Assembly (NCBI GenBank): GCA_020426845.1 | Contig: JAGQPF010000728.1 | Coordinates: 20,214 to 84,213 of the forward strand | Direction: 5' to 3' | Origin: Planctomycetales bacterium | GTDB lineage: Bacteria > Planctomycetota > Planctomycetia > Pirellulales > Pirellulaceae | DNA length: 64,000 nt | Shown here: positions 1 to 13,043 of the stretch, one piece after another | Numbering within the stretch: position 1 is the stretch's first letter | How the letters are laid out: every line of letters begins with the position of its first letter | The notes under the pieces: generated by a model | What the model was told of the DNA's origin: nothing | Database searches by the model: none | What the model saw: only the letters and a program-made list of their open reading frames with translations | Program-made: the position numbers and the translations under genes

Positions 1-668
1 ACGGCCGACGCCTCGCCAGGCACATCCTCTGCGATTTGGATCGAGGCGATGGCGGCCGCGGCCCGAACCAAAGGCCGGTCGTCACCGACCAATTCGAGCA
101 GCAGTCCCAGGTCGTCAGCTCGTCGAAACGTCCCTAGAGCAAGCGTCAATTCTGCCAATGCCGCCGCATCCCGCTCCCGCTCGATCTGCTCGCACAAGGC
201 GTCTGCTGCCTGATCGGTGTCTGCGGCAGCACAGTGGGTTGCCAACCAACCAGCGTGGGAGCGGACAGCCGGATTGTCATCATGCAACAGCGCCTTGTAG
301 AGGGGCAATCCGGAGCGAACCGCGTTGACGACTTCCCTTGAGTACTCATCGAGACGCTTCTCGTTCAGAGGCCCGTAATCCGCTCCCGGAATCCAGAAGT
401 AGAGATAGTCGAGAAGGGTCGCTCGGTCAGGAACCGCGTCATAACTCGCCAGTTCCACAAGGAGCCGGGCAACGACGGGCGTAGAACTGTAGATGCTTCC
501 TTGGTGGTACACCGCACTCCAGAGTTCAGACCAAGCCGCGTCGCGATCTTGCTTGTTCTCCGAACAGAGTCCATCCAGCATCTTTGGGACATCAGAAGCA
601 TCGCCATAAGCGTGGCCAAGCGCGTACCAATCTATTTCTTCCAGGCGATCGTGAAGTGGATTTCTCAT
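1..668 (-). CDS. HEAT-repeat-like hypothetical protein (3' end cut off)
   Basis: An open reading frame starts with ATG at 668 and runs without a stop to the edge of the window, giving at least 222 residues. The product begins MRNPLHDRLEEIDWYALGHA and is rich in Ala and Leu, with alternating short helices such as DDLGLLLELVGDDRPLVRAA and NPAVRSHAGWLATHCAA, a pattern typical of HEAT or Armadillo-like scaffold repeats. A GGAAGGA ribosome-binding site lies just upstream of the ATG. The gene follows the beta-propeller gene by 38 bases on the same strand, so the two are probably cotranscribed. There is no signal peptide, so a cytoplasmic protein is likely. I do not recognise a specific family; the repeat assignment is from sequence pattern only. 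Confidence 0.6.
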   Translation of the reverse strand, partial: MRNPLHDRLEEIDWYALGHAYGDASDVPKMLDGLCSENKQDRDAAWSELWSAVYHQGSIYSSTPVVARLLVELASYDAVPDRATLLDYLYFWIPGADYGPLNEKRLDEYSREVVNAVRSGLPLYKALLHDDNPAVRSHAGWLATHCAAADTDQAADALCEQIERERDAAALAELTLALGTFRRADDLGLLLELVGDDRPLVRAAAAIASIQIAEDVPGEASA

Positions 669-706
669 CGGGCACGTCCTTCCAGATTCTTCGGCCAGCG
701 GTGACA

Positions 707-2326
707 CTAGAACTCAAGAGCGTACAGAAGTAGCCTGGCATCAATCGTCCCGATGGCCAAACGCGATCCGTTCGCCGCAATTGCGGTGGCAACCGAAGGC
801 GCGTCGCCGATCTTCACTGCGCCCTGAAATAGCACGCTTCCGTCTTCGATACTTAGTAAGCCAATTTCGCCATCGGTCAACGCGTACGCCAGGAACTCCT
901 CGCCGATTATCGCCATCGAAGTGACAAGCGCTGAGACTTCCGTTGTCCAAAGTGCCCTGCCGGTCGCAACATTACATCTCTGTATCTTCTTTGAGCTTTG
1001 GCCAGGACACGGATCATAGACGGAGAACGAGCGAAGCAGTGAACCGTTAGGACCCCAGCATGCCGAGCCATTCATCAGATGTGACTTCGCGTCGTCCCAT
1101 TTGAATACGGGACTCACTGAACCGTCGGAGTTGAAGCGGCATAGTCGCTTGTGCTCGTGTGACGATGGCGGAGTCCCTTGAAGGAAATAGAGACCGTCGC
1201 CACCATCCAATCGCATGAAGTGATTGAAGCAATCGTAGTGGCCGAGGTCGCCGGCAAATACTTGGTTCAGCTCGCTTGTAAGCACTTGGTCCATACGGCC
1301 CCGCTTACGTTGCCAGTCGCCTGGATCACGGCAAAGCAGATTGCCCTTGTCATCCATCGAAATCACGACGGCCCCGTCGAATTCATGCACCTGCTCAAGT
1401 CCAGATGAGACGAGTCGAAACAACGTAGACCGATCATCGGTTGTCTCAGAATAGTTGGCGCGTCGGACCACATGCACCAACGGTCCATTAGGACCGCCAA
1501 GGATTTGCACGCCGAACCCCTCGCCCGTCACTTGTACTTCGCGCTCCCCGTTGACATTCCACACCTCGATATGGCAGTTGTCATGCACCAGCGCAATTCG
1601 TTCAGCAGTAATCCAACGGACATCCCACGCTCTCGCGCGCTCTTCATAGTTGGCTGAGCCACCAAGCGCAGCGTCGAATCGCTGTCGTCGCTCCTTAAAA
1701 TGCATTGGTGGCGTCGAGAACCCGAGACTCCCGGGGTCCAGCGGCACGAGATCGACAAGCCGTGGATCGCCTTCGCCCTGCGGCAACTTGAAGCCAGCTT
1801 CAATCGCGTCACGAAGGTCATCAAGAATCAGCCCGACACAAGTCTCTAATGCTTCATTTTCTTCGCCGCCAAACTCGTCTTCAAAGCGTGGACGCAATGT
1901 CACGGCTAAACGGCTCGAGTCAACAAAACGGCACTGGACAACCTCTCTGGACTCCCCCAAGAGATTGCGGACCTCGCCTGTCTCCCAATTCCACAACCAG
2001 AGATCACCCTCGAACATATAGCCGCCATCGTACGAGCCTGTTCCGACCGCGATGATCGGCTGCGTTGGATGGAAGGCGATATCGTTGACTGGGAAGTGCG
2101 CCTCGTCAAAAACGCCAAGCAGGCGCTCAAAACCTCGCGAGTAGAGACTAATCCGATGTCGTAGCCGTTGCCCATCGTAGATTGCACGCCCGGGCCAATA
2201 TAAGAGATCAAAGTCGCTGCAAAGAGCGATCACCTGGCCATCGTCCCTCTGGAATCCGCCGGCGGGACGCCCCGTTTCTGCGAACGGCCGTGGCGTCAGT
2301 TCGGCTTGAAATTGCAATACTGGCAT
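707..2326 (-). CDS. WD40/beta-propeller-like hypothetical protein
   Basis: The protein has about 539 residues with recurring stretches of hydrophobic strands ending in Gly/Asp turns, for example FHPTQPIIAVGTGSYDGGYM, GDLWLWNWETGEVRNLLG and AANGSRLAIGTIDARLLLYA. These resemble degenerate WD40 blades of a beta-propeller. No signal peptide or membrane segment is seen, which suggests a cytoplasmic scaffold or sensor. The longest frame opens with TTG at 2335; I prefer the in-frame ATG at 2326 (MPVLQFQAEL), although neither start has a clear ribosome-binding site. The gene lies upstream of the HEAT-like gene at the window edge, and both may form a two-gene unit of unknown role. Function unknown. 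Confidence 0.65.
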   Translation of the reverse strand: MPVLQFQAELTPRPFAETGRPAGGFQRDDGQVIALCSDFDLLYWPGRAIYDGQRLRHRISLYSRGFERLLGVFDEAHFPVNDIAFHPTQPIIAVGTGSYDGGYMFEGDLWLWNWETGEVRNLLGESREVVQCRFVDSSRLAVTLRPRFEDEFGGEENEALETCVGLILDDLRDAIEAGFKLPQGEGDPRLVDLVPLDPGSLGFSTPPMHFKERRQRFDAALGGSANYEERARAWDVRWITAERIALVHDNCHIEVWNVNGEREVQVTGEGFGVQILGGPNGPLVHVVRRANYSETTDDRSTLFRLVSSGLEQVHEFDGAVVISMDDKGNLLCRDPGDWQRKRGRMDQVLTSELNQVFAGDLGHYDCFNHFMRLDGGDGLYFLQGTPPSSHEHKRLCRFNSDGSVSPVFKWDDAKSHLMNGSACWGPNGSLLRSFSVYDPCPGQSSKKIQRCNVATGRALWTTEVSALVTSMAIIGEEFLAYALTDGEIGLLSIEDGSVLFQGAVKIGDAPSVATAIAANGSRLAIGTIDARLLLYALEF

Positions 2327-2754
2327 GTCGGTCAAACGGGTTCGCGGGCTGAAATGGACTGCGAAGTCGACGGCCCAGAACTAGAATGAAGGGTCAGAGC
2401 CAATCCGGCAAGTCGGCACGATGGAGACGACACGCGTTGACGACATCAGGTTCTTAGAGCAATCTTGGCGACAACACGAGGTCGATGCTGAAGAACAACC
2501 CGGGCTCGAGAATTCGGCCGCCGATCAAGGGGCTGAGCGGCCCTTCCGGGCCGCGAGCAGCGGTTGGTCTTTTTGCTGTGGTTGGTGCCACGCGCTTCGG
2601 GCGGCCCGGAAGGGCCGACCTACGGTCCACAATGCAAGCGGTCGGGAGGACCGCGACATGGCAGCACATCATGCGAGTGCGAATCGAACGAAAGAACATG
2701 CTTCACGACATGACACCCAGCACCAACCAAGCTGAAAAGCCGAGAACCGCGACT
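2327..2754. other. Divergent intergenic region with a long inverted repeat
   Basis: This region separates the minus-strand propeller gene from the plus-strand amidohydrolase gene and must hold both promoters. It contains the inverted repeat listed separately. The plus-strand frame stays open through most of it, but the translated text is repeat-derived and not protein-like, so I place the downstream start at 2755. I see no clear -35/-10 boxes. Confidence 0.5.
2537..2617. repeat. Inverted repeat of a GCGGCCCGGAAGGGCCG element
   Basis: The arm GCGGCCCTTCCGGGCCGC at 2537-2554 is matched by its reverse complement at 2601-2617 (17 of 18 bases), with a 46-base spacer. Each arm is itself nearly palindromic. 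The right arm is followed by ACCTACGG. In RNA this would form a strong stem. It lies in a divergent intergenic region, so it is not a simple gene-end terminator. Confidence 0.7.
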
Positions 2755-6183
<3,429 letters not shown>

Positions 6184-6329
6184 AAAAACGGGAAAAACAA
6201 ATTTCCCCGGCGGATTGGCTTTCGGACCAAATCGCAGCGGAAAACGTCCAAGTGCCAAACCGCAATTCGGGAAGTTGTTTTCCCTCGATCCTTAGCAACC
6301 TTCAACGTCAACACTCGTCCCAGCAACCT

Positions 6330-7514
6330 TCACTGCTTTTGGCTCTTCCATTTGGCCAGGAACTCACGCTCCATTTGGCGGACTTCCGCGGTGGAGAACT
6401 GCGGACCGCCGTGGCCGGCGCCATCGATGACATGCAGCTTGCTCGCCACGCCCGCGGCCTGCAGCGCCGCATGCAAGGACTCGCTTTGATTGAGCGGCAC
6501 CGTGCGATCGGCGCGGCCGTGAATGATCAGAAACGGCGGATCGTCTTTGTCGACATAGGTGATGGGATTGAGCCGCTTGATTCCGTCGAGCTTCGTGAGC
6601 ACCTCGCCGCCGCCCAACAACTTGGACTCCGGTGAGCCATCGCGGTTGTGCCCCTCGTAGCCCTCGGTCGTCACGAACTGCTTGAAGTCCGTGGGACCGT
6701 AGAGATCGAGCACCGCTTGCACGCGACTTGATTGATCGGGCCAGCCGCCACTGCCTTCGAGCTCCTTGACGTCGCCCGACGTGCCCAACAAGGCCGCCAA
6801 GTGGCCTCCGGCGGAGCTGCCGCCCACGGCGATTCGGCTCGCGTCGATGTGATACTGCTCCGCGTGCGCTCGCAAGAAACGAATGGCGCACTTGCAGTCC
6901 TCAATCTGGGCCGGGAATGGCGCCTCTCCGGTCAGTCGATACTCGATCGTGGCAGCGACAAAGCCCTGCCCCACGAGCTCGGGCAGCCGTCGCAACCCGG
7001 ACTCTTTGTTGCCCGCTTGCCAACCGCCGCCGTGCACCCAAACGAAGGCGGGAAGTCGCTCGCCAGGCGGGTCTTTCGGCGTCGCCAGATGCATTTTCAA
7101 TTCGCGGCCACCGCCCACACCAAACACCACGTCGCGATGCAACTGCACGTTCTCCGGGACCGCGAATCTTCCCATGCCCGCACGCTCCGCCGCGGCAAAG
7201 TCCTCTCGTGTCAACACTTCGTCACCGTTTCGGTCCAGCCGCTGAAAGAGTCGCGGCGGTCCACCGAACTCATCCTTGGTCACCTTTCCGTCCCGGTTCG
7301 CATCTTCGCGCCGCAAGACCTCTTCGAACGAGATCCGGGGGCGAGCCGGCAGCTGTGGCGGCTGGCCCCAAAGTGTTCCGCTCGCCAGCAGCGTTGCCGT
7401 CACGACAAGCCCAGTCGCTCCACCCACGCCACGGCTGCCTCGCCGTGCGGTCCGACACACCCAAGATGAAGCGAGCGTTGTTGATCCCATCGATGTTGCA
7501 TCTCCGCTTGTCAC
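6330..7514 (-). CDS. Secreted EF-hand alpha/beta-hydrolase (esterase family)
   Basis: The 394-residue product has a hydrophobic N-terminal segment (about residues 32-50) that looks like a signal peptide. Two EF-hand calcium loops follow, [12 protein letters not shown] (71-82) and [12 protein letters not shown] (94-105). The rest is an alpha/beta-hydrolase of the BD-FAE/hormone-sensitive-lipase type: HGGGW oxyanion motif (161-165), nucleophile Ser234 in GGSSAGG, probable Asp336 in HGRADRTVP and His368 in DGAGHGG. It should hydrolyse an ester such as a carbohydrate acetate or ferulate outside the cytoplasm. It starts with GTG overlapping the stop of the upstream gene by 4 nt (GTGA), which implies translational coupling. 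Planctomycetes often attach EF-hands to secreted enzymes; exact substrate unknown. Confidence 0.88.
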   Translation of the reverse strand: MTSGDATSMGSTTLASSWVCRTARRGSRGVGGATGLVVTATLLASGTLWGQPPQLPARPRISFEEVLRREDANRDGKVTKDEFGGPPRLFQRLDRNGDEVLTREDFAAAERAGMGRFAVPENVQLHRDVVFGVGGGRELKMHLATPKDPPGERLPAFVWVHGGGWQAGNKESGLRRLPELVGQGFVAATIEYRLTGEAPFPAQIEDCKCAIRFLRAHAEQYHIDASRIAVGGSSAGGHLAALLGTSGDVKELEGSGGWPDQSSRVQAVLDLYGPTDFKQFVTTEGYEGHNRDGSPESKLLGGGEVLTKLDGIKRLNPITYVDKDDPPFLIIHGRADRTVPLNQSESLHAALQAAGVASKLHVIDGAGHGGPQFSTAEVRQMEREFLAKWKSQKQ

Positions 7515-8179
7515 ATGCCGAGTTCTTGGATCTCGTCAGCCTCCTGCCGGAGCCGCTCGGCCAAGCGGCGTGTCCGACGCGCTCGCGCGGGCAGGCTGGA
7601 CTCAATTTGGCGGGCGTGTTGCTCCAATTCGGCCGCGGCGTCGCGCAGCGTTGTGGCCACGACGGGAACCTCGGGGCCGAGCGAAAGCTCCGGCGCGGCG
7701 GCCTCGTACTCCGGCGCAGGTGGCACGAGCGGACCTGGCTCGGTCAACCCTTGGGGTTGTTCATCCAAGGCGCGTTGAAGCAGTTCCACAAAGGTGTCGT
7801 CGTTCTCATCCTCCAAGAACGTGCCCTTCAGTGGGCTGCCGATCTGCTGTCGCAGCTTGAGCATCTGTTGGATCCGCGGGTCAAGCTCCGCCGGCTCGCG
7901 ATCTCGGGTGGGCTGGGGCAGCTTGGCCGCTTGTCGCTGCGGCAACAATGCATCGAGGTCTGCAGGATCGCCCAATTTCGGCGCCTCCGCCGGAGAAAAA
8001 TTCGGCAAGGCTGGCGAGGTTGGCGCCACCTCGGGAGCCGGCTCCGCGACAGGTTCGTCGCGTGGCACGGTACGAGCGGCCTCCTCGCCGGACGAAGGCG
8101 CCGGAGGCGTGCTGTGCAGCCAGGTGGCGATGGCCAGCAAATTCACGACGAGCAACAATCGAAACGCATAGTTGGGCAT
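7511..8179 (-). CDS. Small proline/alanine-rich secreted or membrane-anchored protein
   Basis: The product has 222 residues beginning [20 protein letters not shown], a single hydrophobic segment that is a signal peptide or membrane anchor. The middle is Pro/Ala/Glu-rich and probably unstructured. A helical part follows ([19 protein letters not shown]), and the C-terminus is a charged, coiled-coil-like helix ([20 protein letters not shown]). A strong GGAGGTGA ribosome-binding site lies five bases before the ATG. The stop overlaps the start of the esterase gene, so the two are one operon and this protein may work with the esterase at the membrane. No known family is recognised. Confidence 0.75.
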   Translation of the reverse strand: MPNYAFRLLLVVNLLAIATWLHSTPPAPSSGEEAARTVPRDEPVAEPAPEVAPTSPALPNFSPAEAPKLGDPADLDALLPQRQAAKLPQPTRDREPAELDPRIQQMLKLRQQIGSPLKGTFLEDENDDTFVELLQRALDEQPQGLTEPGPLVPPAPEYEAAAPELSLGPEVPVVATTLRDAAAELEQHARQIESSLPARARRTRRLAERLRQEADEIQELGM

Positions 8180-8264
8180 AGGTCACCTCCGTGTTGTGAG
8201 CCAACGCCGCGATTTTATCCGTGTTAGGGCACTGCGACCAACACCAATTCGGCCAAGAACGAGC

Positions 8265-8291
8265 CAACGGCGTGCTAGGCGCACGCCGTTG
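8265..8291 (-). terminator. Hairpin downstream of tsf (possible terminator)
   Basis: An 11-bp perfect stem, CAACGGCGTGC at 8265-8275 and GCACGCCGTTG at 8281-8291, has a 5-base loop and extra pairing of ACGA with TCGT outside it. It lies about 130 bases beyond the tsf stop in the direction of transcription. A U-tract is weak (GTTCTTGG), so it may be a terminator or another copy of a dispersed palindrome. Confidence 0.4.
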
Positions 8292-8417
8292 TTCGTGAAA
8301 ATCGTGGCTGGAATGGTAGCGGGTTGTGCCAGTGGCTCACCGCCACGGCGGCGAGGGTGAGGTCAGCGCGGTCGAATAACGGACTCGCCCCGAGCGCCGC
8401 CTGCCAGCTGGCCGCTA

Positions 8418-9260
8418 TCAGACATTCGAGCCGCCGCTGCCGCCAAGCTCCCAGTGCACGAAGGCCTTGACCTGGATGCCGTTGGCCGCGGCGAATTTGC
8501 CGACCGTCTGGCTGTCGTCCTTCACGTAGGGCTGCTCGAGCAACACTCGGTCGGCGAAGTAGTTGCGCATCCGACCGTCGACCATCTTGTCGACGATGTT
8601 CTCCGGCTTGCCCTCTTGCAAAGCGGCATCGCGAAGCGCCGAACGCTCACGCTCGACGTCTTCGGCGCTGAGGTCCTCCACCGAAAGCGCGGCGGGCCGC
8701 ATCGCGGCGATGTGCATGGAAATGTCCTTGGCCAGCTCGTCCGTGCCGCCCTCGACCTGGATCAGCACACCGTGCACGGTGCCGGCGTTGTGGCAGTAGC
8801 CGCCGCATGACCCCTCGTAACGCTGCATGCGTCCGACGTTGAACACCTCGCGAATCCGGTTGAAGAGGTCGTCCTTCTGCTCAGCGAGCGTCATGCCGGC
8901 CTTGCTCGGGGAGGGCTGAGCCAGCAGCTCTTCCGCCGTGGCAACGCCGCTCTTGGCAAGCCCTTCGGCCAAATCGTTGCAAAGCTGAATGAACTCGTCG
9001 TTGTTGGTCACCGGAGCGCTCTCGCACTGCAGTTCGACGATGGCGCCATAGTCGCCGCCGATCGCCCCGTAGATGCCGAACCGGCCGAAGGAGGTCTCGC
9101 GGTCGCCACGTTTGCTGAGCACCTGAGCGCCTCGCTCACGCAGCCACGCCTTGGCGGCCTCGGCGTCGCCGTTGCACTCGGTAAGCGCCTTCTTGCAGTC
9201 CATCATCGGCAGTCCCGTCTCGCTTCGCAAATTGCGGACGGCTTCGGCGGTGATCGCCAT
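8418..9260 (-). CDS. tsf: Elongation factor Ts
   Basis: EF-Ts is the guanine-nucleotide exchange factor for EF-Tu. The 280-residue product starts MAITAEAVRNLRSETGLPMM and contains the UBA-like N-terminal domain with the DCKKALTECNGD signature. The dimerisation domain follows, with VELQCESAPVTNNDEF and the MHIAAMRP motif. Length matches the family. A GGAGG ribosome-binding site lies 8 bases before the ATG. It follows rpsB on the same strand, the classic rpsB-tsf order, but with an unusually long gap of 291 bases that contains a copy of repeat family B. Confidence 0.98.
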   Translation of the reverse strand: MAITAEAVRNLRSETGLPMMDCKKALTECNGDAEAAKAWLRERGAQVLSKRGDRETSFGRFGIYGAIGGDYGAIVELQCESAPVTNNDEFIQLCNDLAEGLAKSGVATAEELLAQPSPSKAGMTLAEQKDDLFNRIREVFNVGRMQRYEGSCGGYCHNAGTVHGVLIQVEGGTDELAKDISMHIAAMRPAALSVEDLSAEDVERERSALRDAALQEGKPENIVDKMVDGRMRNYFADRVLLEQPYVKDDSQTVGKFAAANGIQVKAFVHWELGGSGGSNV

Positions 9261-9315
9261 CGGTCTCTCCTCCAGGTTGGTATGGGACCCGTGAAAGGTC
9301 GAATAAAGTTTGGGA

Positions 9316-9332
9316 GGCCGTTGAAAAACACC
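9316..9332. repeat. Repeat family B, single arm
   Basis: GGCCGTTGAAAAACACC lies in the rpsB-tsf gap. Other copies in this window have a matching arm GGTGTTTTTCAAC downstream; here I see only the left arm. See the finding on family B for all copies. Confidence 0.7.
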
Positions 9333-9551
9333 TGATCCGGCGAATCGCAGATCGGGAGAGCTTTTCCCTCGGTCCCTGGTTTGAAATCGCGAATGCGGAC
9401 GACGCGGGCGACTCGGGCGACGTCAGCCACGCGACGAATGCGGCACAAGGCCGATCAGGCGTGTGGTCCGCGTCGCCTCCCACTGACGCAGGCGCGCAAT
9501 GGAAGGTTCATTCCGGCCGATCAATCCGGAGGCGAGCGACCGCGACGGCAA

Positions 9552-10301
9552 CTACAGGTTCGGCTTGTCCTCGGCCGACGGGCCGGCATCGGCCTCCGCC
9601 TTCGCCTTGGCCTGGCTGGCGACGCTCTTGGTGCCTTCCAGCACCGCGTCAGCCAACTCCTTGGCCATCAGCTCGATCGAGCGGATGCCGTCATCATTGC
9701 CGGGGATCGGCAGATCGACGGTATCGGGATCACAATCGGTATCGATCAAGGCCACCGTGGTGATGCCCAATTTGCGGGCCTCCTTGATGGCGTTGCGCTC
9801 CTTGTTGGGATCGAAAACGACGAGGCACTCCGGCGGGCGGTTCATCAATCGCAAGCCGTTGAGGTTGCGGTACATCTTCCGGTACTCGCGGTTCAAGGCC
9901 GACTGCATCTTCTTGGAGTACGCGTCCAGCTCGTCGCTTTCGCGCAGCCGCTCCAGTTCTTCGAGCCGGCCGAGGCGACTGCGAACGGTGCGGAAATTCG
10001 TCAAGGCGCCACCCAGCCAGCGCTCGCTGACGAACGGCATATTGCAGCGCGACGCTTCACGCTCAATCGCGGAACTAGCCTGTCGCTTCGTGCCGACGAA
10101 CAGCACCAAGCTGCCTTGCGCGGCGACCTGAGACAGATACTTCTTGGCTCGCAACAATCCGCGCACCGTTTCGCGGAGGTCGATCAGGTGAATCAGGTGC
10201 TTCTTGGCGTAAATGTACGGCTTCATTTTCGGGTTCCAGCGGCTCGCGCGGTGACCGTAATGAACCCCGGCCTCAATCAAATCCTTCACCAACTCGGACA
10301 T
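9552..10301 (-). CDS. rpsB: 30S ribosomal protein S2
   Basis: Ribosomal protein S2 of the small subunit, 249 residues. It is identified by [69 protein letters not shown] and [20 protein letters not shown]. The frame is open upstream to 10652, but the conserved N-terminus and a GGAG site 7 bases upstream fix the start at 10301. The C-terminal tail is short and rich in Lys, Ala and Glu. The 287-base leader upstream shows no ORF and should hold the promoter; S2 autoregulation through a leader is known in other bacteria but no specific structure was identified here. Confidence 0.98.
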   Translation of the reverse strand: MSELVKDLIEAGVHYGHRASRWNPKMKPYIYAKKHLIHLIDLRETVRGLLRAKKYLSQVAAQGSLVLFVGTKRQASSAIEREASRCNMPFVSERWLGGALTNFRTVRSRLGRLEELERLRESDELDAYSKKMQSALNREYRKMYRNLNGLRLMNRPPECLVVFDPNKERNAIKEARKLGITTVALIDTDCDPDTVDLPIPGNDDGIRSIELMAKELADAVLEGTKSVASQAKAKAEADAGPSAEDKPNL

Positions 10302-10588
10302 TGTCAATCTCCAGGTCACAAGACATGCAGCCGGCCGTTGCCGCGCCACACAGGCTCCCGTCGCTCGCGAGGCAACCCTCGGAGTCGTGAGCCTTCGTCC
10401 TTTAGGACCGCTCAGGAAACGAAAAACGGCACTCCACGTCCCTGTTCGGCCCAAAGAGCCTACTAGTCGCGGAAATGCCACCAAACGAACCGCACAGTTT
10501 AGCAGCTCGCTCCGACCGCCAAAAGGGCGGCTGAGGCCGATTTCGGCGGCCAATCCCGCAACCGGGGAAGACCGCTTGGCCCATCCGT

Positions 10589-11872
10589 TCAACCAAAGCG
10601 GGCCGGCAAATACGCCGTGGGGTCGAGATGAGCCGGTTCGCCATCGATCCACTCGCGGATCAATCGCCCCGTCGCCGGCGCCATGCTCAAGCCCAGCATG
10701 TTATGTCCCGCCGCCAGCAGAAGGTTGTTTAACCGCGGTGAGGGCCCGATTAACGGCAAGCCGTCCCAGGTCATCGGGCGCCAGCCAAACCACCGCTCTT
10801 GGATCGTCGTCCCCAGCGGTTCCTCCAGGTAATGCCTGGCCCCGGCTTGCAACAACGCCAGCCGCTTGGGGTTCAGCGAGTTGTCGTAGCCGGCGAACTC
10901 CATGGTCGACCCGAGCCGATAGGCCCCCTCGAACGGCGTCACCGCGACCCGATGCGCCTCGAAGATCATCGGCAGCCGAGGGCAGAGGCGTGGCGGGGTG
11001 CTGGTGATCGAGTACCCCTTGCCTGGCTGAATCGGCACTCGGCAGCCAAGCTCGGCAGCCAACTGTGGCGTCAGGGCTCCCGCCGCGATCACAAATCGCT
11101 CGCCTTCAATCGCCTCATCCTGTTGATTGACGACCGCCGTGACATGGGCGCCTCCGCGGCGCAGGCCGCGCACCTGCCAATCTTCGCGAATCTCTGCGCC
11201 CAGCGATTCCAAACGGGCTCGCAGGCAGGCCAGCAGCCGGTCGGGACGCAAATGGCAGTCCTGTTCGAAGTGCCAACCCCCTCCCAGACCCGGCCGCAGC
11301 GCGGGCTCCAGCCGCTCCAGCGCAGCGCGGTCGTGCGGCGTGGCGAAGACGCCGAACTCGCGACGCAGCATCTCGTTGGTCGACTCAAACTCCTCGAACT
11401 CGCGTGGCTCGTGGTGGACCATCAGCAGGCCTCTGGGCGACCACTCGCACTGCATCCAGGGCTCAGCCATCAACTGCCGATAAAGCGTCATAGACGACTG
11501 CAGCAGCGCGTGCCTCGCCTTGGCTGACACCATCATGTCAGCCTTGTTGCAGCGGCGGGCAAAGTGCCAAAGCCAGCTCCAGAGCGACGGCGACGGCCGC
11601 AGCTTGATTTTGAACGGCGAGTTGGGACGGAGCATGGCCCGCACAGCTCCGCTCATGGCCCCGGGCGCGGCCAGTGGCAAAATGTGGCTGGGGCACACGT
11701 AGCCACAATTGCCGTGCGAACAGGCGCCTCCGAATCGGCCTGCATCGACGATCGTGACCTTTCGCCCGCTGCCCACGAGCTCCAGCGCGCAAAATGCTCC
11801 AATGACTCCGCCGCCGACAATCACGACATGCTCGCCGCGCGGCGGCGCGTGACTCAAATCCGCGTGGTTCAT
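10589..11872 (-). CDS. FAD-dependent D-amino acid dehydrogenase, probably D-hydroxyproline dehydrogenase
   Basis: A DadA/glycine-oxidase-type flavoenzyme of about 427 residues. It has an N-terminal dinucleotide-binding motif [18 protein letters not shown] followed by [11 protein letters not shown], the substrate-side motif [18 protein letters not shown], and the C-terminal FAD segment [19 protein letters not shown]. The ATG at 11872 overlaps the stop of the hydroxyproline epimerase gene by 4 nt (ATGA). This coupling suggests that the enzyme oxidises cis-4-hydroxy-D-proline made by the epimerase; that substrate is inferred from context. The deaminase and semialdehyde dehydrogenase that would complete the pathway are not in the window. 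Confidence 0.87.
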   Translation of the reverse strand: MNHADLSHAPPRGEHVVIVGGGVIGAFCALELVGSGRKVTIVDAGRFGGACSHGNCGYVCPSHILPLAAPGAMSGAVRAMLRPNSPFKIKLRPSPSLWSWLWHFARRCNKADMMVSAKARHALLQSSMTLYRQLMAEPWMQCEWSPRGLLMVHHEPREFEEFESTNEMLRREFGVFATPHDRAALERLEPALRPGLGGGWHFEQDCHLRPDRLLACLRARLESLGAEIREDWQVRGLRRGGAHVTAVVNQQDEAIEGERFVIAAGALTPQLAAELGCRVPIQPGKGYSITSTPPRLCPRLPMIFEAHRVAVTPFEGAYRLGSTMEFAGYDNSLNPKRLALLQAGARHYLEEPLGTTIQERWFGWRPMTWDGLPLIGPSPRLNNLLLAAGHNMLGLSMAPATGRLIREWIDGEPAHLDPTAYLPARFG

Positions 11873-12840
11873 GGCTGCTCCGCGGGCAAGCCCCAACAGA
11901 ACGGATCGGCTTCATCGAATCGCAGCGTGGATTCCGCAATCAAATAAGCGTCGCCGACAATGGTCGGCCGAATGACGGGCCGCCCGCGTACGGCATCGCT
12001 GACCACCGAGCACCGCGCCTCGAAGATGCTGCCCAAAATCCCCTCCTGTCGCCACGTCGCATCGACTCTCAGCTTGCCTTCTGCGACCAGGCAGGCCAGC
12101 TTGGCGCTCGTGCCGGTTCCGCACGGCGAGCGATCGTACACACCGCCGGGGCAGAGCACGAAGTTACGGGCGTCTCCGCCGGACCTCGGCGGCCCGAAAA
12201 GTTCGATGTGGTCGATCTCGGCGCCGTCCTCGCCCGTCACGCCGGCCGACGCGAGTGCGCAACGCACCGCCCGCGCAAACTGCTGGAGTTGCTCCACATT
12301 CGCCAGCTCAAGCGGGCAGGGCGACGACTCCGTGAGAAAGAACCAATTGCCGCCCCAGGCGACGTCGCCGCTCACCGGCCCGTGTCCGGCCACCTCCACC
12401 GTCACTCCAGCCGCATGCCGAAAGCTCTCGACGTTGTCGACGGCAAAGCGATCGTCATCCAAACTTGCGGCCGTGACCATGCCCACGGGCGTATCGAGCC
12501 GCATTTTGCCCATCGTGATGCGTTGCAGGTGCCGCAGCGTCGCCATCACGCCGATCGCGCCATGGCCGCACATCCCGAGCGACCCGACGTTGTTGAAGAA
12601 GATCACGCCGGCCTCGCAGCTGGGGTCGTAGGGATCGCAGAGCAGCGCACCGACCAGCACATCCGATCCACGCGGCTCGCGCACCACGCCGGAACAAAAA
12701 CTGCGATGGTCGCGGTCCAGCCGCTCGCGCCGCTCCGCCAACGAACCGGTTCCCAAGTCCGGTCCGCCCTCGACAACCACTCGAGTCGGCTCGCCCGCCG
12801 TATGCGAGTCCACCACCTGAACGCGTTGTACTTGCCGCAC
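11869..12840 (-). CDS. 4-hydroxyproline 2-epimerase / proline racemase family
   Basis: The enzyme inverts the alpha carbon of trans-4-hydroxy-L-proline by a two-base cysteine mechanism. Both catalytic cysteines are present, in MCGHGAIG (near residue 90) and SPCGTGTS (near 239). The VVDSHTAGEPTRVV start is typical of the epimerase branch. Start choice: the frame reaches 13146, but the GTG at 12840 (VRQVQRVQVVDSHTAGEP) has an AGGAG site 9 bases upstream and gives 323 residues, the normal family length. The gene is translationally coupled to the FAD dehydrogenase downstream. A proline racemase is the alternative reading, but the neighbour favours hydroxyproline catabolism. Confidence 0.9.
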   Translation of the reverse strand: MRQVQRVQVVDSHTAGEPTRVVVEGGPDLGTGSLAERRERLDRDHRSFCSGVVREPRGSDVLVGALLCDPYDPSCEAGVIFFNNVGSLGMCGHGAIGVMATLRHLQRITMGKMRLDTPVGMVTAASLDDDRFAVDNVESFRHAAGVTVEVAGHGPVSGDVAWGGNWFFLTESSPCPLELANVEQLQQFARAVRCALASAGVTGEDGAEIDHIELFGPPRSGGDARNFVLCPGGVYDRSPCGTGTSAKLACLVAEGKLRVDATWRQEGILGSIFEARCSVVSDAVRGRPVIRPTIVGDAYLIAESTLRFDEADPFCWGLPAEQP

Positions 12841-12981
12841 GATGCTTGGCTCCTGCAGGAATTCCACCGCGGCTCCGCCACCGGTGCCAACTGCCAGCCG
12901 TCGCGATAAGCCGTGGAACGTCAACCGCATCAATATACGAAAACTAGAACCGGAAAAAGCCGGCTTCCGGACGAGACGTGC

Positions 12982-13042
12982 CACAGGCTGCCTGCCTGTG
13001 ATAGCTGTGGTTCTCGCCGCAGGTTGCAGGCTGGCAGCCTGC
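12982..13042. repeat. Repeat family A palindromes (two copies) at the end of treZ
   Basis: There is a variant CACAGGCTGCCTGCCTGTG at 12982-13000 and a perfect GCAGGCTGGCAGCCTGC at 13026-13042. The TAG stop of treZ (13046-13044) lies two bases from the palindrome, within the CGTAG flank that also occurs at other copies. Confidence 0.8.
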
Positions 13043-13043
13043 A

